Of a stretch of 64,000 bases of DNA, positions 40,782 to 52,642 are shown one piece after another; within the stretch, counting starts at the first letter, position 1; each line of letters begins with the position of its first letter. Source of the stretch: Enterobacter sp. ENT03. Lineage in GTDB: Bacteria; Pseudomonadota; Gammaproteobacteria; Enterobacterales; Enterobacteriaceae. Under the pieces are notes generated by a model that was not told the origin of the DNA, did no database searches, and saw nothing but the letters and a program-made list of their open reading frames with translations. The DNA lies in NCBI RefSeq assembly GCF_019218745.1, contig NZ_JAHUXA010000011.1, positions 1-64,000 on the forward strand, read 5' to 3'. The translations under genes and the position numbers were made by a program.

Positions 40782-42476
40782 TTACGGCTGGCGATTGCGC
40801 AAATGCGCGGCGAAGGCCGCGGCATCCATAAAACCTGCCACCCGCAGCGCCGGTTGCTCATTGCCCTGGGCATCGAAGAACAGAATAGTGGGCAGGCCGG
40901 GAACATGCAGCGACTTTAATAAAGCCGCATCTGCCGCTGTGTTCGCCGTCACGTTGGCCTGCAACAGCACGGTATCTTTCAGCGCCGCCTGGACGTGCGG
41001 ATCGCTGAAGGTGTACTTCTCAAACTCTTTACAGGCGACGCACCAGTCGGCGTAGAGGTCGAGCATCACCGGTTTGCCCTTCGCCTGTGCCAGCGCCTGG
41101 TGCAGCGCGTCGAGATCCGCTACCGGCGTAAAGCTAAGGTGCGATCTGTTTTGCGTGGCGCTTATGCCAAAGGCCCAGTCCTGCAACGGCTTCGCGCAGA
41201 CCAGCGCGCCACCCAGCAGCACAATCTGCACGATGCGCACCCAGGCGGCTTTTGCCGCGAGGCTGGTGATAAACGCCCAGCAGAAGAAGGCGACGCCAAG
41301 CAGCGACCACAACCGCAGCCCCCATGTATCACCGAGAATACGTTCCAGCAAAAACACCGGCAGGGCGAGGATCACAAAGCCAAAGGCGGTTTTCACCTGC
41401 GCCATCCACGGCCCGCTCTTCGGCAGCAGGCGGTTGCCAAAGACGGTGATCAGCATCAGCGGCAGGCCCATGCCCAGCGCGTACAGGTACAGCGTGCCGC
41501 CACCGAGCCAGACGTTACCGCTCTGGGCAATATACAGCAGGATGGCGCTCAGCGGCGCGGTGGTGCATGGCGAGCAAATCAGCCCGGCAATGGCACCCAT
41601 CGCAAATACGCCGCCGGGGGAGCCGCCCTGCTGACGGTTGCTCCACAGCGTTAAGCGGGTTTGCAGCGCGGAAGGCAGCTGTAACGAGAACAGGCCGAAC
41701 ATCGACAGCGCCAGCAGGGTAAAGAGGATCGCCAGCCCCGTCAGTATGTAAGGGTGTTGCAGCGCCGCCTGAAATTGCAGCCCGGCGGCCGCGACGACCA
41801 GCCCCAGCGCGGTGTAGGTCAGCGCCATGCCCTGCACATAAATAAATGCCAGCAGCAGGGCGCGGCCCGTGCGAAGGCGCTGTTTGCCCCCCAGCACGAT
41901 GCCGGAAATCAGCGGGTACATCGGCAGGACGCAGGGGGTAAAGGCGATGCCAATACCAATCAGCAGCGCCCAGAGGGCAGAGAAGGGCAGTTCGCTGTCT
42001 GCATTTTCCGTCACCCCTGAAGAGGGGGAAGGTGCGGCGTTTTGCACCGCCGCTACTTCCGTCAGCGGCACCGTTTTAGTTTCCGGCGGATAGCACAGCC
42101 CGGCCTCGGCGCAGCCCTGGTACGTCACGGTCAGCGTGGCGTTTTTACCGGCGGCATTTACCGTCACCGGCACATCCAGGCGCTGGCGATACACCTCGCT
42201 TTTGCCGAAGAACTCATCGTCGTGCATCTCGCCTGCGGGCAACTGCGGCAGGGCGATTTGCGCATCGGCAGGGGTAATTTTGATCTGCTGGCGATAAAGG
42301 TAGTAGCCCTCTTTCACCTGCCAGTGCAGCGTCAGGTCGTGCTGGTTTTGCTGGAAATCAAAGGCAAAAGCCTGATCGGCAGGCACAAAAGTGGAGCGGC
42401 CAGGGGCGTCAAACAGCCCGGCGAAGGCCGAGGTGCTGCACAGCAGCAGGATCAGCGTAAGGAAGCGTTGAGCCAT
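40782..42476 (-). CDS. dsbD: Thiol:disulfide interchange protein DsbD
   Basis: Inner-membrane electron carrier of 564 residues that passes reducing power from cytoplasmic thioredoxin to periplasmic DsbC, DsbG and CcmG. Three parts are visible: signal peptide (ending AFA near 19) and alpha domain with the Cys pair in [13 protein letters not shown]; eight-helix beta domain with TPCVLP and SPCTTAPL cysteines; and the C-terminal thioredoxin-like gamma domain with [13 protein letters not shown]. Its start lies 25 nt inside the end of cutA. Confidence 0.96.
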   Translation of the reverse strand: MAQRFLTLILLLCSTSAFAGLFDAPGRSTFVPADQAFAFDFQQNQHDLTLHWQVKEGYYLYRQQIKITPADAQIALPQLPAGEMHDDEFFGKSEVYRQRLDVPVTVNAAGKNATLTVTYQGCAEAGLCYPPETKTVPLTEVAAVQNAAPSPSSGVTENADSELPFSALWALLIGIGIAFTPCVLPMYPLISGIVLGGKQRLRTGRALLLAFIYVQGMALTYTALGLVVAAAGLQFQAALQHPYILTGLAILFTLLALSMFGLFSLQLPSALQTRLTLWSNRQQGGSPGGVFAMGAIAGLICSPCTTAPLSAILLYIAQSGNVWLGGGTLYLYALGMGLPLMLITVFGNRLLPKSGPWMAQVKTAFGFVILALPVFLLERILGDTWGLRLWSLLGVAFFCWAFITSLAAKAAWVRIVQIVLLGGALVCAKPLQDWAFGISATQNRSHLSFTPVADLDALHQALAQAKGKPVMLDLYADWCVACKEFEKYTFSDPHVQAALKDTVLLQANVTANTAADAALLKSLHVPGLPTILFFDAQGNEQPALRVAGFMDAAAFAAHLRNRQP

Positions 42477-42775
42477 GAGAGGTAATCACTATCTCCGTGT
42501 GTAACCGGTAAAACCAGTAATTCGGGGGTCTGATAAGGGTGGTGCAATTTCAGGCAGGCGAGCAGCGCCTCCTGATGCGCGAGATCGCTTTTCAGCAGCA
42601 TCTGCACTTCATATTCCTGCTCCAGTTTCCCTTCCCAGTAATAGAGCGAGGTCGCGCCCGGCAACAGGGTGACGCAGGCAGCGAGTTTATCCGCCAGCAC
42701 TTTGGCAGCCAGGTCCTGGGCGGTAGCTTCATCCGGGGCGGTACAGAGCACAACAACAGCGTCAGGCGTGTTCAT
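42452..42775 (-). CDS. cutA: Divalent-cation tolerance protein CutA
   Basis: Protein of 107 residues when started at the ATG at 42775; the frame extends further upstream but only from [16 protein letters not shown] does it match CutA. Conserved blocks [29 protein letters not shown] and [24 protein letters not shown] are intact. CutA forms very stable trimers and has been linked to copper tolerance, though its exact role is unsettled. It overlaps dsbD by 25 bp. Confidence 0.95.
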   Translation of the reverse strand: MNTPDAVVVLCTAPDEATAQDLAAKVLADKLAACVTLLPGATSLYYWEGKLEQEYEVQMLLKSDLAHQEALLACLKLHHPYQTPELLVLPVTHGDSDYLSWLNASLR

Positions 42776-42834
42776 CGTCAATCTCGACTCGGCGAAAACA
42801 GGCACTATAGCAGGTGACGGAGGTGGATTCATGC

Positions 42835-42857
42835 AACGGGCCGCGAGACGGCCCGTT
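42835..42857. terminator. Hairpin between dcuA and cutA
   Basis: AACGGGCCG and CGGCCCGTT form a 9-bp stem with a five-nt loop, followed by TTTT on the plus strand. On the minus strand, the direction of the genes, the tract is weak, so it may only reduce read-through from dcuA into cutA. Confidence 0.5.
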
Positions 42858-42868
42858 TTTAACGAGAT

Positions 42869-44170
42869 TTACAACAGGATGCCGCCGACGATAAAGCCGA
42901 AGATCACGCACAGCGTGATGGCAATAACGCCGGGGATCAGAAAGGCGTGGTTAAACACATATTTGCCGATACGGGTGGAGCCGGTATCGTCCATTTCCAC
43001 CGCCGCCAGCAGCGTCGGGTACGTGGGCAGCACAAAGAGCGCAGACACCGCCGCAAAGGAGGCAATGGCGGTCAGCGGGCTGACACCGAGCAGCAGCGCG
43101 GCAGGCATCAGCGCTTTGGTGGTCGCCGCCTGGGAGTAGAGCAGCGTGGCGGCAAAGAACAGCACCACTGCCAGCATCCACGGGTAGTTGTGCAGCAGAT
43201 CGCCCGCCACCATCTGAATATCTTCAATGTGATGTTTCACGAAGGTGTCGCCCAGCCAGGCCACTCCCAGCACGCAGACACAGGCGCTCATGCCGGATTT
43301 AAAGGTACTGGCGTTGAGGATCTCGCCGGTATCAATTTTACAGGTCAGGCAGATGAGCGTGGCGATAGTCAGCATAAACACCACGATGGCTTCGTTACGC
43401 GGCAGCACCGGGTTGGCGATCAGGCCCACCGTCGGGCTGATGGCGGTGGCGTACACCATGACCGCGATAATGCCGATTAAAAACAGCATCAGCGAGCGTT
43501 TCGCATGGGGCTTGATGTCGAATACCTGGCTGCCGCGCAGGCTGACTTCGCCTTTCGCCAGTCGCTCCTGATACACCGGATCGTCTTTCAGCTCGCAGCC
43601 AAGGAAGTTACACACCACGGCGGTGAGCATCACGGCAACTAGCGTGGTGGGAATACAAATTGCCAGCAGGGTCAGATAGCTGACGCCCAGCGGTTCGAGG
43701 ATCCCGGCAAAAAACACCACGGCGGCGGAAATTGGCGAGGCGGTGATGGCAATCTGTGAGGCGACCACGGCGATGGATAACGGGCGGGACGGGCGGATGC
43801 CCTGTTCTTTCGCCACTTCGGTGATCACTGGCAGCGTGGAGAACGCCGTATGCCCGGTACCCGCCAGAATAGTCATAAACCAGGTGACCAGTGGGGCTAA
43901 GAAAGTGATGTATTTCGGATGCCGACGCAGCATCTTTTCGGCGAGGCTGACCAGATAATCCATACCGCCCGCAACCTGCATCGCGGCTATCGCGGCGATA
44001 ACCGCCATAATGATTTCAATAACGTCAAAGGGGATCGCACCGGGCGTGATCTGAAAACAGAGCGTCAGGACGAGTACGCCCAGCCCCCCGGCCAGACCAA
44101 TGCCGATACCGCCCAGTCTTGCCCCCAAATAAATCGCCAAAAGGACGATAACGAGTTCTGCACCAAACAT
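42869..44170 (-). CDS. dcuA: Anaerobic C4-dicarboxylate transporter DcuA
   Basis: Membrane antiporter of 433 residues that exchanges aspartate, fumarate or malate for succinate. The Dcu family blocks LGARLGGIGIGLAGGLGVLVL, IIMAVIAAIAAMQVAGGMDYLV, RRHPKYITFLAPLVTWF and SQAATTKALMPAAL are present. It follows aspA on the same strand: aspartase makes fumarate from aspartate, which the neighbouring Frd complex reduces to succinate for export. Confidence 0.93.
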   Translation of the reverse strand: MFGAELVIVLLAIYLGARLGGIGIGLAGGLGVLVLTLCFQITPGAIPFDVIEIIMAVIAAIAAMQVAGGMDYLVSLAEKMLRRHPKYITFLAPLVTWFMTILAGTGHTAFSTLPVITEVAKEQGIRPSRPLSIAVVASQIAITASPISAAVVFFAGILEPLGVSYLTLLAICIPTTLVAVMLTAVVCNFLGCELKDDPVYQERLAKGEVSLRGSQVFDIKPHAKRSLMLFLIGIIAVMVYATAISPTVGLIANPVLPRNEAIVVFMLTIATLICLTCKIDTGEILNASTFKSGMSACVCVLGVAWLGDTFVKHHIEDIQMVAGDLLHNYPWMLAVVLFFAATLLYSQAATTKALMPAALLLGVSPLTAIASFAAVSALFVLPTYPTLLAAVEMDDTGSTRIGKYVFNHAFLIPGVIAITLCVIFGFIVGGILL

Positions 44171-44239
44171 AGTTGCCTGCCTTGTTTATTAACAAGTTGA
44201 TATTGGATTGTTGTATTTTAGTAACTCTTAAAAAGCAAA

Positions 44240-44263
44240 AAGGCACGTCATCTGACGTGCCTT
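44240..44263 (-). terminator. Attenuating terminator between aspA and dcuA
   Basis: AAGGCACGTCA pairs perfectly with TGACGTGCCTT (11 bp, two-nt loop). On the minus strand it is followed by TTTGCTTTTT, a good intrinsic terminator. It likely lowers dcuA expression relative to aspA. Confidence 0.85.
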
Positions 44264-44281
44264 CGTGTGCCTGGCGAACAA

Positions 44282-45718
44282 TTACTGCTCGCTTTCATCG
44301 GTGTAGCGTTTGGCCTTGTAGGCCGGATGCATCAGGTTTTGCGGCGAGAATATATCATCAAGTTCCGCCTCGGTCAGCAGACCGCGCTCCAGTACCACTT
44401 CGCGCACGCTCTTACCGGTTTCCGCACAGATCTTACCGACAATATCGCCGTTGTGGTGGCCGATAAACGGATTGAGGTAAGTGACGATACCGATAGAGTT
44501 GTAGACGTAGCTTTCGCAGACCGCGCGGTTAGCGGTAATGCCGTTAATGCATTTTTCCAGCAGGTTGTAGCAGGCGTTGGTCAGGATGTGGATGGATTCA
44601 AACATCGCCTGGCCAATCACTGGCTCCATGACGTTCAGCTGCAACTGACCGGCTTCGGACGCCATGGTCACGGTGATGTCGTTGCCGATCACCTTGAAGC
44701 ACACCTGATTCACCACCTCCGGCACTACCGGGTTCACTTTGGCCGGCATGATAGAGGAGCCCGCCTGTAGTTCCGGCAGGTTGATTTCGTTCAGACCCGC
44801 ACGCGGCCCGGAGGAGAGCAGGCGCAAATCGTTACAGATTTTAGAGAGCTTCACTGCCAGACGTTTCAGCGAGCTGTGCACCATGACGTAGGCACCGCAG
44901 TCGGAGGTGGCTTCAATCAGGTCTTCTGCCGGAACCACCGGCAGGTTACTCACTTCCGCCAGTTTCTGCACCGCCAGTTGCTGATAGCCATCCGGGGTAT
45001 TCAGGCGGGTACCGATGGCGGTTGCGCCAAGGTTCACTTCCAGCAGCAGCTCCGCGGTGCGCAGCAGGTTTTTGGTTTCTTCATTCAGCAGCACGTTGAA
45101 GGCATGGAATTCCTGGCCCAGCGTCATTGGCACCGCGTCCTGCAACTGGGTGCGGCCCATTTTCAGCACGTCCTGGAACTCAACGGCTTTATTCTGGAAG
45201 CCTTCACCGAGCTGGTTGATAGCGTCGATGAGCTTTTCGATAGAGGCATATACCGCAATGCGGAAGCCGGTCGGGTAGGCATCGTTGGTGGACTGGCATT
45301 TGTTAACGTGATCGTTCGGGTTGAGGTACTGGTACTCACCTTTCTGGTGGCCCATCAGCTCAAGTCCGATGTTCGCCAGCACTTCGTTGGTGTTCATGTT
45401 GACGGAGGTGCCCGCGCCGCCCTGATACACGTCAACCGGGAACTGATCCATACATTTGCCGTTATTCAGGACTTCATCACATGCGGCGATAATGACATTA
45501 GCCACGTTTTTCGGGATGGTCTGCAACTCCTTGTTGGCCATTGCTGCCGCTTTCTTGACCATCACCATACCGCGTACAAATTCAGGGATGTCACTGATTT
45601 TGCTGTTACTAATGTAGAAGTTTTCAATCGCTCTCAGAGTGTGGACGCCATAATAGGCATCCGCAGGTACTTCCCTTGTGCCCAACAAATCTTCTTCGAT
45701 ACGAATGTTGTTTAACAT
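44282..45718 (-). CDS. aspA: Aspartate ammonia-lyase AspA
   Basis: Aspartase of 478 residues, usual length, which splits aspartate into fumarate and ammonia. The fumarase/aspartase signature [11 protein letters not shown] (near 323) with the catalytic Ser loop is intact, as are [16 protein letters not shown] near 101 and THKNDAYPTG-like [12 protein letters not shown] near 141. It feeds fumarate into the anaerobic respiration system encoded further right (frd). A CRP site lies upstream. Confidence 0.97.
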   Translation of the reverse strand: MLNNIRIEEDLLGTREVPADAYYGVHTLRAIENFYISNSKISDIPEFVRGMVMVKKAAAMANKELQTIPKNVANVIIAACDEVLNNGKCMDQFPVDVYQGGAGTSVNMNTNEVLANIGLELMGHQKGEYQYLNPNDHVNKCQSTNDAYPTGFRIAVYASIEKLIDAINQLGEGFQNKAVEFQDVLKMGRTQLQDAVPMTLGQEFHAFNVLLNEETKNLLRTAELLLEVNLGATAIGTRLNTPDGYQQLAVQKLAEVSNLPVVPAEDLIEATSDCGAYVMVHSSLKRLAVKLSKICNDLRLLSSGPRAGLNEINLPELQAGSSIMPAKVNPVVPEVVNQVCFKVIGNDITVTMASEAGQLQLNVMEPVIGQAMFESIHILTNACYNLLEKCINGITANRAVCESYVYNSIGIVTYLNPFIGHHNGDIVGKICAETGKSVREVVLERGLLTEAELDDIFSPQNLMHPAYKAKRYTDESEQ

Positions 45719-45906
45719 GTGAACCTTCTTTAATTAAAGCTACGAATGAATGCACCAAACACACAGTGGATCTGTGGTTATGTGTGATTACTGACCGACG
45801 ATTATTTCCTTAATCGGCCACGTACCCGGGATCATATGCTGATCATAGCGAAATGCCGTAATCTGGATCACTTATTATCTTAGCTGATAGGTTACTTTTA
45901 TTGATT

Positions 45907-45922
45907 TGTGAAATACATCACC
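45907..45922. promoter_or_regulatory. CRP-like site between aspA and fxsA
   Basis: TGTGA-AATACA-TCACC fits the CRP consensus with one mismatch. It lies 189 nt upstream of the aspA start; aspA is CRP-activated in E. coli. The rest of the 338-nt intergenic region is AT-rich and shows no gene. Confidence 0.6.
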
Positions 45923-46056
45923 CGATCAATCATTGCCAAAAAATAGTCGTGCATTCCGATTGAATTCTGGCGCGTCGTCTCCATTACAGGATCATGCGAG
46001 TCGCAACATCACACTGACCGGGGCGCGAGAGCCGCGGTTTACCACAGGAGAAGCCA

Positions 46057-46527
46057 GTGCGCTGGATACCGTTAATTGCAGTATTTTTATATGTTTACAT
46101 TGAGATTACGATTTTTATTCAGGTCGCCCAGGTCTTAGGCGTCCTGTTAACGCTGGTGCTGGTGATCTTCAGTTCCGTGGTCGGGATGTCGCTGGTGCGT
46201 AACCAGGGCTTCAAGAATTTACTGCTGATGCAGCAGAAAATGGCGGCAGGAGAAAGTCCGGCAGCAGAAATGATTAAGAGCGTGTCGCTGATCATCGCCG
46301 GGCTGTTGTTACTGTTGCCGGGCTTCTTTACCGACTTCCTTGGTCTGTTGCTGCTGTTGCCGCCCGTGCAGAAGCTGCTGACGCTGCGCCTGATGCCGCA
46401 TCTACGTTTTTCACGTATGCCGGGCGGCGGATTCAGCGCCGGTACACAGGGCGGCCAGACGTTTGATGGCGAGTATCAACGTAAAGACGATCAGCGTGAC
46501 CGTCTGGATCATAAAGACGATCAATAA
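46057..46527 (+). CDS. fxsA: FxsA membrane protein
   Basis: Cytoplasmic-membrane protein of 156 residues with three or four hydrophobic segments and a polar C-terminal tail. The blocks EITIFIQVAQVLGVLLTLVLVI and GLLLLLPGFFTDFLGLLLLLPPVQKLL match FxsA. In E. coli, overproduction reduces exclusion of phage T7 by the F plasmid. Divergent from aspA as in E. coli. Confidence 0.94.
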   Translation: MRWIPLIAVFLYVYIEITIFIQVAQVLGVLLTLVLVIFSSVVGMSLVRNQGFKNLLLMQQKMAAGESPAAEMIKSVSLIIAGLLLLLPGFFTDFLGLLLLLPPVQKLLTLRLMPHLRFSRMPGGGFSAGTQGGQTFDGEYQRKDDQRDRLDHKDDQ

Positions 46528-46535
46528 TTACTTTT

Positions 46536-46616
46536 GCCCGGTGGCGCTGCGCTTACCGGGCCGACAAATTACCCGCTCCAACCATTGTAGGCCGGGCAAG
46601 CGTCGCGCCGCCCGGC
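46536..46616. repeat. BIME: two REP hairpins between fxsA and yjeH
   Basis: GCCCGGTGGCG...CTTACCGGGC (46536-46561) and GCCGGGCAAGCG...GCGCCGCCCGGC (46591-46616) are two REP units in the gap between convergent genes, a typical place for such repeats. Confidence 0.85.
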
Positions 46617-46620
46617 ATGT

Positions 46621-47859
46621 TTAATTCACGCGGCGTTTAGGTAAAAACAGCCACAGCGCCGCCAGCATGATGATGGCGTACAGACTTTTCCAGCCCACCA
46701 TCGCCAGCAGCAGTAAACAAAGCACGCCGCCAAGTGCGGCCAGAGCACGATAATGCCCTGTCAGCAGCCGACAACCTGCCAGCATACACAGCAGATAGAT
46801 AATGATGAAAATGCCGTTGGCATAGACGATCAGCGCATCCAGATTGATATGCAGCAGATAGATGCCCAGCGTGCTCAACATGCAGCAGCCGATCACCGCA
46901 TTCAGCGCGTTGCGCGGGATCTGGTTCGCCGAGAGGCGGGCGAGGTAGCCGTCCGGCAGATGCTGTGCCTGCGACCACACCAGCCGCGCAAAGCTCTGGA
47001 TATAAATGTTCAGGCTGGCAAAGCAGGCGAGATAACCAATAACGCAGGCCACCCACAACGCTTTTACACCAAACAGCTGTACCACAATGCCCGGCAGCGA
47101 AGTGGCGGCGGCGCGATCGGCGCTGTATGCATTAAAGTGCAGCACCAGCACGGTACAAGCCCAGTAGACGGTTCCTGCCAGCAGCAGGCCAATCATCAGC
47201 GCTCGCGGAAAGTCACGCTCCGGCTGTTTGAATTCCGATGCCAGATGCGCAAAAGCCTCCAGCCCGACAAAACACCAGAACATGACGGACAGGGCAGCGA
47301 ACAGCTGCGGGGTATCAACGTCCGCCAGCGCCGGGAAGGGGATGGCCGCCAGCGTGATGTCACCAAAAATCCAGATCGCCGCAATCAGAGCGACGATCAT
47401 TAGCGCCACCAGCGTTTGCAGATTGGCGCTGGAGCGCGCGCCTCGTGAGCCAATCCACCAGATGATCGCGAGCGTGCCCAGCTCCGCCAGCAATAACTGG
47501 CTGTCGTGCCAGCCGAACAGCGACTGACCAAATCCGGTGGCAATGTGCAGCGCCGCGGGTAACCCTACGGGGATCACCGAGAGAAAGAGCCAGCCGGTAA
47601 CGCGCGCCAGCCGTGGCCCGAAGGCCAGTCCCACAAAATGCGCCACGCCGCCCGCGCTGGGAAAGTGTCGGCCAAGCAGGGCAAAAACAATGGCGATGGG
47701 AAACACCAGTACGATCAGCGCAGGCCAGGCCCAGAGGCTGTTATCGCCCGCCACCAGCGCCGCCAGGGCGGGAACGGCAAACACGCCGGTGCCTAATAAT
47801 GAGGTGGAGAGTAAGCCCACCCCCTGCGCTAATCCGAGTTCCTGTTTCAGTCCGCTCAT
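46621..47859 (-). CDS. yjeH: YjeH, APC-family amino-acid exporter
   Basis: Transporter of 412 residues in the amino acid-polyamine-organocation family with about 12 hydrophobic segments. The N terminus (KQELGLAQGVGLLSTSLLGTGVFAVPAL) and the FWCFVGLEAFAHLASEFKQPERDFPRAL block match YjeH, which exports methionine and branched-chain amino acids in E. coli. Lies between fxsA and groES as in E. coli. Confidence 0.93.
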   Translation of the reverse strand: MSGLKQELGLAQGVGLLSTSLLGTGVFAVPALAALVAGDNSLWAWPALIVLVFPIAIVFALLGRHFPSAGGVAHFVGLAFGPRLARVTGWLFLSVIPVGLPAALHIATGFGQSLFGWHDSQLLLAELGTLAIIWWIGSRGARSSANLQTLVALMIVALIAAIWIFGDITLAAIPFPALADVDTPQLFAALSVMFWCFVGLEAFAHLASEFKQPERDFPRALMIGLLLAGTVYWACTVLVLHFNAYSADRAAATSLPGIVVQLFGVKALWVACVIGYLACFASLNIYIQSFARLVWSQAQHLPDGYLARLSANQIPRNALNAVIGCCMLSTLGIYLLHINLDALIVYANGIFIIIYLLCMLAGCRLLTGHYRALAALGGVLCLLLLAMVGWKSLYAIIMLAALWLFLPKRRVN

Positions 47860-47999
47860 TGCCTTGTCCTGCCGCCATCAAAGAGCGGAGGATAGTAACA
47901 TAAGCAAGGCTTATCATAGCCGCTCGCCCCCTCACCACTTCTGGCAGGGCGTTGTTTACGTCAACTTTTTTCGCCTTCGGTAAAATTTTTTTCTTTTTG

Positions 48000-48031
48000 C
48001 CCCTTGAAGGGATGGTCATGCACCCCCATCT
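48000..48031 (+). promoter_or_regulatory. Sigma-32 heat-shock promoter of groESL
   Basis: CCCCTTGAA (48000-48008) and CCCCCATCT (48023-48031), 14 nt apart, match the sigma-32 consensus CTTGAA-N13-15-CCCCAT. The same promoter stands ahead of groE in E. coli. The groES ATG follows after about 80 nt with an AAAGGAGAG ribosome binding site. Confidence 0.92.
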
Positions 48032-48110
48032 CTGACGTCACCAGCCGGAAACCACCTTTAGGCCGGCGTCATCCATAACCGATACTGACTTTCTCAAAGG
48101 AGAGCTATCA

Positions 48111-48404
48111 ATGAGTATTCGTCCGTTGCATGACCGTGTCATCGTCAAGCGTAAAGAAGTTGAATCCAAATCTGCGGGCGGCATTGTACTGACCGGCAGT
48201 GCAGCTGGTAAATCGACTCGCGGCGAAATCATCGCTGTCGGTAAAGGCCGCATCCTGGAAAACGGTAGCGTGCAACCGCTGGACGTTAAAGTTGGTGACA
48301 TCGTCATTTTCAACGATGGCTACGGCGTGAAATCTGAAAAGATTGACGATCAAGAAGTGCTGATCATGTCCGAAAGCGACATTCTGGCAATTGTTGAAGC
48401 GTAA
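48111..48404 (+). CDS. groS: Co-chaperonin GroES
   Basis: Co-chaperonin of 97 residues, which forms the seven-membered lid on GroEL. The mobile loop [25 protein letters not shown] (17-41) and the C-terminal [15 protein letters not shown] match E. coli GroES. First gene of the heat-shock operon, 39 nt ahead of groL. Confidence 0.98.
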   Translation: MSIRPLHDRVIVKRKEVESKSAGGIVLTGSAAGKSTRGEIIAVGKGRILENGSVQPLDVKVGDIVIFNDGYGVKSEKIDDQEVLIMSESDILAIVEA

Positions 48405-48416
48405 CCCACGAACTGA

Positions 48417-50090
<1,674 letters not shown>

Positions 50091-50121
50091 TTATGTTGTT
50101 CTGCACCTCGCAGAAATGAAC

Positions 50122-50158
50122 AAACCCCCGTGCAGAAATGCATGGGGGTTTTTCTTTT
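50122..50158 (+). terminator. Terminator of groESL
   Basis: AAACCCCCGTGCA pairs with TGCATGGGGGTTT around a short loop, followed by TTCTTTT. A strong intrinsic terminator 32 nt after the groL stop. Confidence 0.93.
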
Positions 50159-50224
50159 GGTCATCTTTTTAGTATAAGGTTCAGACACGGACAACGTTGT
50201 CCAGCTGATTACACGAGGAATAAC

Positions 50225-50578
50225 ATGCGCGTTTACGTTGGTGCAGGGATAGTCGGAGCAGCGTTGCTGCTGGCGGGTTGTAGCGCCAGTAACGATCTGA
50301 CCGCAGGTGGGCAAAGCGTTCGTTTTGTTGAAGAAAAACCGAGTGAGCAGTGTCGTTTACTGGGCACCGCAACCGGCAAGCAAAGCAACTGGTTGTCGGG
50401 TCAGCATGGTGAAGAGGGCGGTTCAATGCGCGGCGCGGCAAATGCTCTGCGTAACGAAGCCGCGAAAATGGGCGGCAACGTGATTTTCAACGTCAACAGC
50501 CCGACTCAGGGATTCATGTCGAGCTTCGTGCCTACCGCCAGCGAAATGAGCGGCCAGGTGTATAAGTGCCCGAACTGA
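50225..50578 (+). CDS. yjeI: YjeI lipoprotein (DUF4156)
   Basis: Lipoprotein of 117 residues when started at the ATG at 50225; the earlier in-frame start is not supported. Signal MRVYVGAGIVGAALLLAGC carries lipobox LAGC. The mature part (QCRLLGTATGKQSNWLSGQHGEEGGSMRGAANALRNEAAKMGGNVIFN) matches E. coli YjeI, length 117. Function unknown; probably outer-membrane anchored. Confidence 0.94.
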   Translation: MRVYVGAGIVGAALLLAGCSASNDLTAGGQSVRFVEEKPSEQCRLLGTATGKQSNWLSGQHGEEGGSMRGAANALRNEAAKMGGNVIFNVNSPTQGFMSSFVPTASEMSGQVYKCPN

Positions 50579-50600
50579 TCGCCAGCACCACCTGTTAAGA

Positions 50601-50628
50601 TGAACCCCGCTCTGGGGTTCACTGTTTT
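50601..50628 (+). terminator. Terminator between yjeI and convergent yjeJ
   Basis: TGAACCCC and GGGGTTCA form a perfect 8-bp stem with a five-nt loop, followed by CTGTTTTC. Confidence 0.8.
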
Positions 50629-51449
50629 CAGGCGACCGATTTTTCCGCCTGCAGCCGCAGGTTATGCACCGCATGCAGGCATTGCGCCTGGGTCAACGTA
50701 CCTTGATTTCCCGCCGCCAGCGTTCTTACAAATACCTTGCACGGTGCGTTATCCACCTTGCGCAGGCGATTGCTAAAGCGCAGTAGCCGTTTCACGATGC
50801 CCTGGGTTTCTTTTGAACGGGAAGGTGTGCGCGTTTTAATGACCGAGCCGCTGGTGCGCGCTTCGCCCTGGTCATTTTTATACTGATAGATAACCACCAG
50901 ATAGTGGCTGAACAAGCGGTATTTCCACTCAGGATGCTGATAAGTATCGTATTCCAGCTGCGCGTTATCCTGACAGTCCACGTCATACAACGGCAGAAAA
51001 TCCACAATGGACGATACGCTTTCGACCACGGCGCGCAGCCCGGCGTTATTCATTGCCCGAATAATTAAATTCACCAGCGCCGGGATTTGCGTATCCGCAA
51101 TCTTCAGGTTCAGCGTCTCGTCTTTATTGAGCGTGAACGCTATCGTCAGGCTATTTTCGGCATCATCAATTAACGCGACGCGCGCAACGCACAGGCTCGC
51201 GTCCGCGTTTTTAAGCTCATCTTCCATTAGTGCCGGGGCATTGCCGTGCAGCACGCTGGCTGCGTCATCGGGAAGGTTTTGGGCGGGCAGGTGATGTTCA
51301 AGGCAGATCAGCAGATCTTTTAAGGCTAAGAGCGGAAAAAACAGCAGACTGTCATCCTTCGTCTCGTGTTTAATTTTCAGGGCCAGCGCAACAAAATTAT
51401 TATCACGACGAATAACACCAGCGTTCAGTCCATGAATGGTTAAGGGCAT
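50628..51449 (-). CDS. yjeJ: YjeJ family protein
   Basis: Protein of 273 residues, cytoplasmic by appearance, matching E. coli YjeJ by position and by recognisable blocks (LNAGVIRRDNNFVALALKIK, AMNNAGLRAVVESVSSIVDFLPLYDVDCQ, HPEWKYRLFSHYLVVIYQYKND). No catalytic motif. Function unknown. Stands alone, convergent with yjeI. Confidence 0.88.
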   Translation of the reverse strand: MPLTIHGLNAGVIRRDNNFVALALKIKHETKDDSLLFFPLLALKDLLICLEHHLPAQNLPDDAASVLHGNAPALMEDELKNADASLCVARVALIDDAENSLTIAFTLNKDETLNLKIADTQIPALVNLIIRAMNNAGLRAVVESVSSIVDFLPLYDVDCQDNAQLEYDTYQHPEWKYRLFSHYLVVIYQYKNDQGEARTSGSVIKTRTPSRSKETQGIVKRLLRFSNRLRKVDNAPCKVFVRTLAAGNQGTLTQAQCLHAVHNLRLQAEKSVA

Positions 51450-51542
51450 TTATAGTCTCCATGAGGGGGCAACGATACCTGGTGAAGGGCACAGGTTTGG
51501 CGAGAAAACGCGGGGCAGTATAAGGGGAGATGAAGGGTAAAA

Positions 51543-51564
51543 AGAGTCCGTAACTGGACTCTTA
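51543..51564 (-). terminator. Terminator of epmB
   Basis: AAGAGTCC and GGACTCTT form an 8-bp stem with a six-nt loop. On the minus strand TTTT follows directly. It lies 9 nt after the epmB stop. Confidence 0.85.
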
Positions 51565-51573
51565 GAGGAAGGC

Positions 51574-52602
51574 TTATTGCTGGCGCAGTTGCAGATCCAG
51601 CGGCGTTTTACTGGGCTCACCACCGATTTCCCGTGCCAGACGCGGCACCATATAGCCCGATACCAGCGTCAGCAATTCACGCATGATAGTCCGCGCGTCG
51701 TCGTCGCTCACCATAAAGTGCGCCGCGCCCTGCACTTTATCCAGCACGTGCAGGTAATAAGGCATGACGCCGGCATCAAACAGTGCATTGCTCAGATCCG
51801 CCAGCGTAGAGGCGTTATCGTTCACGCCGCGCAGCAGCACGCTCTGATTGAGCAGCGTGACGCCCGACTGACGCAGCAGCGACATCGCGTTGCGGAAAGC
51901 ATCGTCAATTTCCCTGGCATGGTTGATGTGGTTCACCAGCAGGATCTGCAAGGATGAGCGCGCGAAGCGGGCCGCCAGCGTATCGGTAATGCGCGCCGGG
52001 ATCACCACCGGCAGGCGGCTGTGAATGCGCAGACGCTTGATATGCGGGATCGCCTCCAGCTCGCCTAACAGCCAGTCCAGTTCATGATCTTTCGCCATCA
52101 GCGGATCGCCGCCGGAGAAAATGATCTCATCCAGCTCCGGATGCAGCGCTATATAGTCGAGCGCGGCCTGCCAGTTGCGCTTATTTCCCTGATTATCGGC
52201 ATACGGAAAGTGTCGGCGGAAACAATAGCGGCAATTCACTGCGCAACCGCCTTTCACCAGCAGCAGCGCCCGATTACGGTATTTATGCAGCAATCCCGGC
52301 ACCACGCTGTGCTGCTCATCGAGCGGATCGGTAGTAAAACCGGGGGCGGCAATGAACTCTTCGCGCGAGGTAAGTACCTGACGTAACAGCGGATCGTTCG
52401 GATTGCCTTTCTCCATGCGCGCCGTAAAGGCACGGGGCACGCGCAGGGCGAACAGCCGACGGGCATCGCGCCCCGCGAGCAGCTCTGCGCTGTCGTCTAA
52501 ATTTAAAAGCTGCAGAAGTTCATCCGGATCGGTTATTACATCGGCAAGTTGCAATAACCATTCTTCTCTGGAAGGGGGGTTTAGGGTTACAATGTGTGCC
52601 AT
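51574..52602 (-). CDS. epmB: EF-P-lysine lysyl-2,3-aminomutase EpmB
   Basis: Radical-SAM aminomutase of 342 residues from the ATG at 52602 ([15 protein letters not shown]); the 8 extra residues upstream are not part of the family. The iron-sulfur motif CAVNCRYC (CxxxCxxC) and downstream FSGGDPL are intact; PLP is bound through a C-terminal Lys. It turns (S)-alpha-lysine into (R)-beta-lysine, which EpmA attaches to EF-P. It is divergent from efp, its target, 40 nt away. Confidence 0.97.
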   Translation of the reverse strand: MAHIVTLNPPSREEWLLQLADVITDPDELLQLLNLDDSAELLAGRDARRLFALRVPRAFTARMEKGNPNDPLLRQVLTSREEFIAAPGFTTDPLDEQHSVVPGLLHKYRNRALLLVKGGCAVNCRYCFRRHFPYADNQGNKRNWQAALDYIALHPELDEIIFSGGDPLMAKDHELDWLLGELEAIPHIKRLRIHSRLPVVIPARITDTLAARFARSSLQILLVNHINHAREIDDAFRNAMSLLRQSGVTLLNQSVLLRGVNDNASTLADLSNALFDAGVMPYYLHVLDKVQGAAHFMVSDDDARTIMRELLTLVSGYMVPRLAREIGGEPSKTPLDLQLRQQ

Positions 52603-52642
52603 TTTTTGGCTAATACCAGTTAACAATATTTCAGAGGGCCTT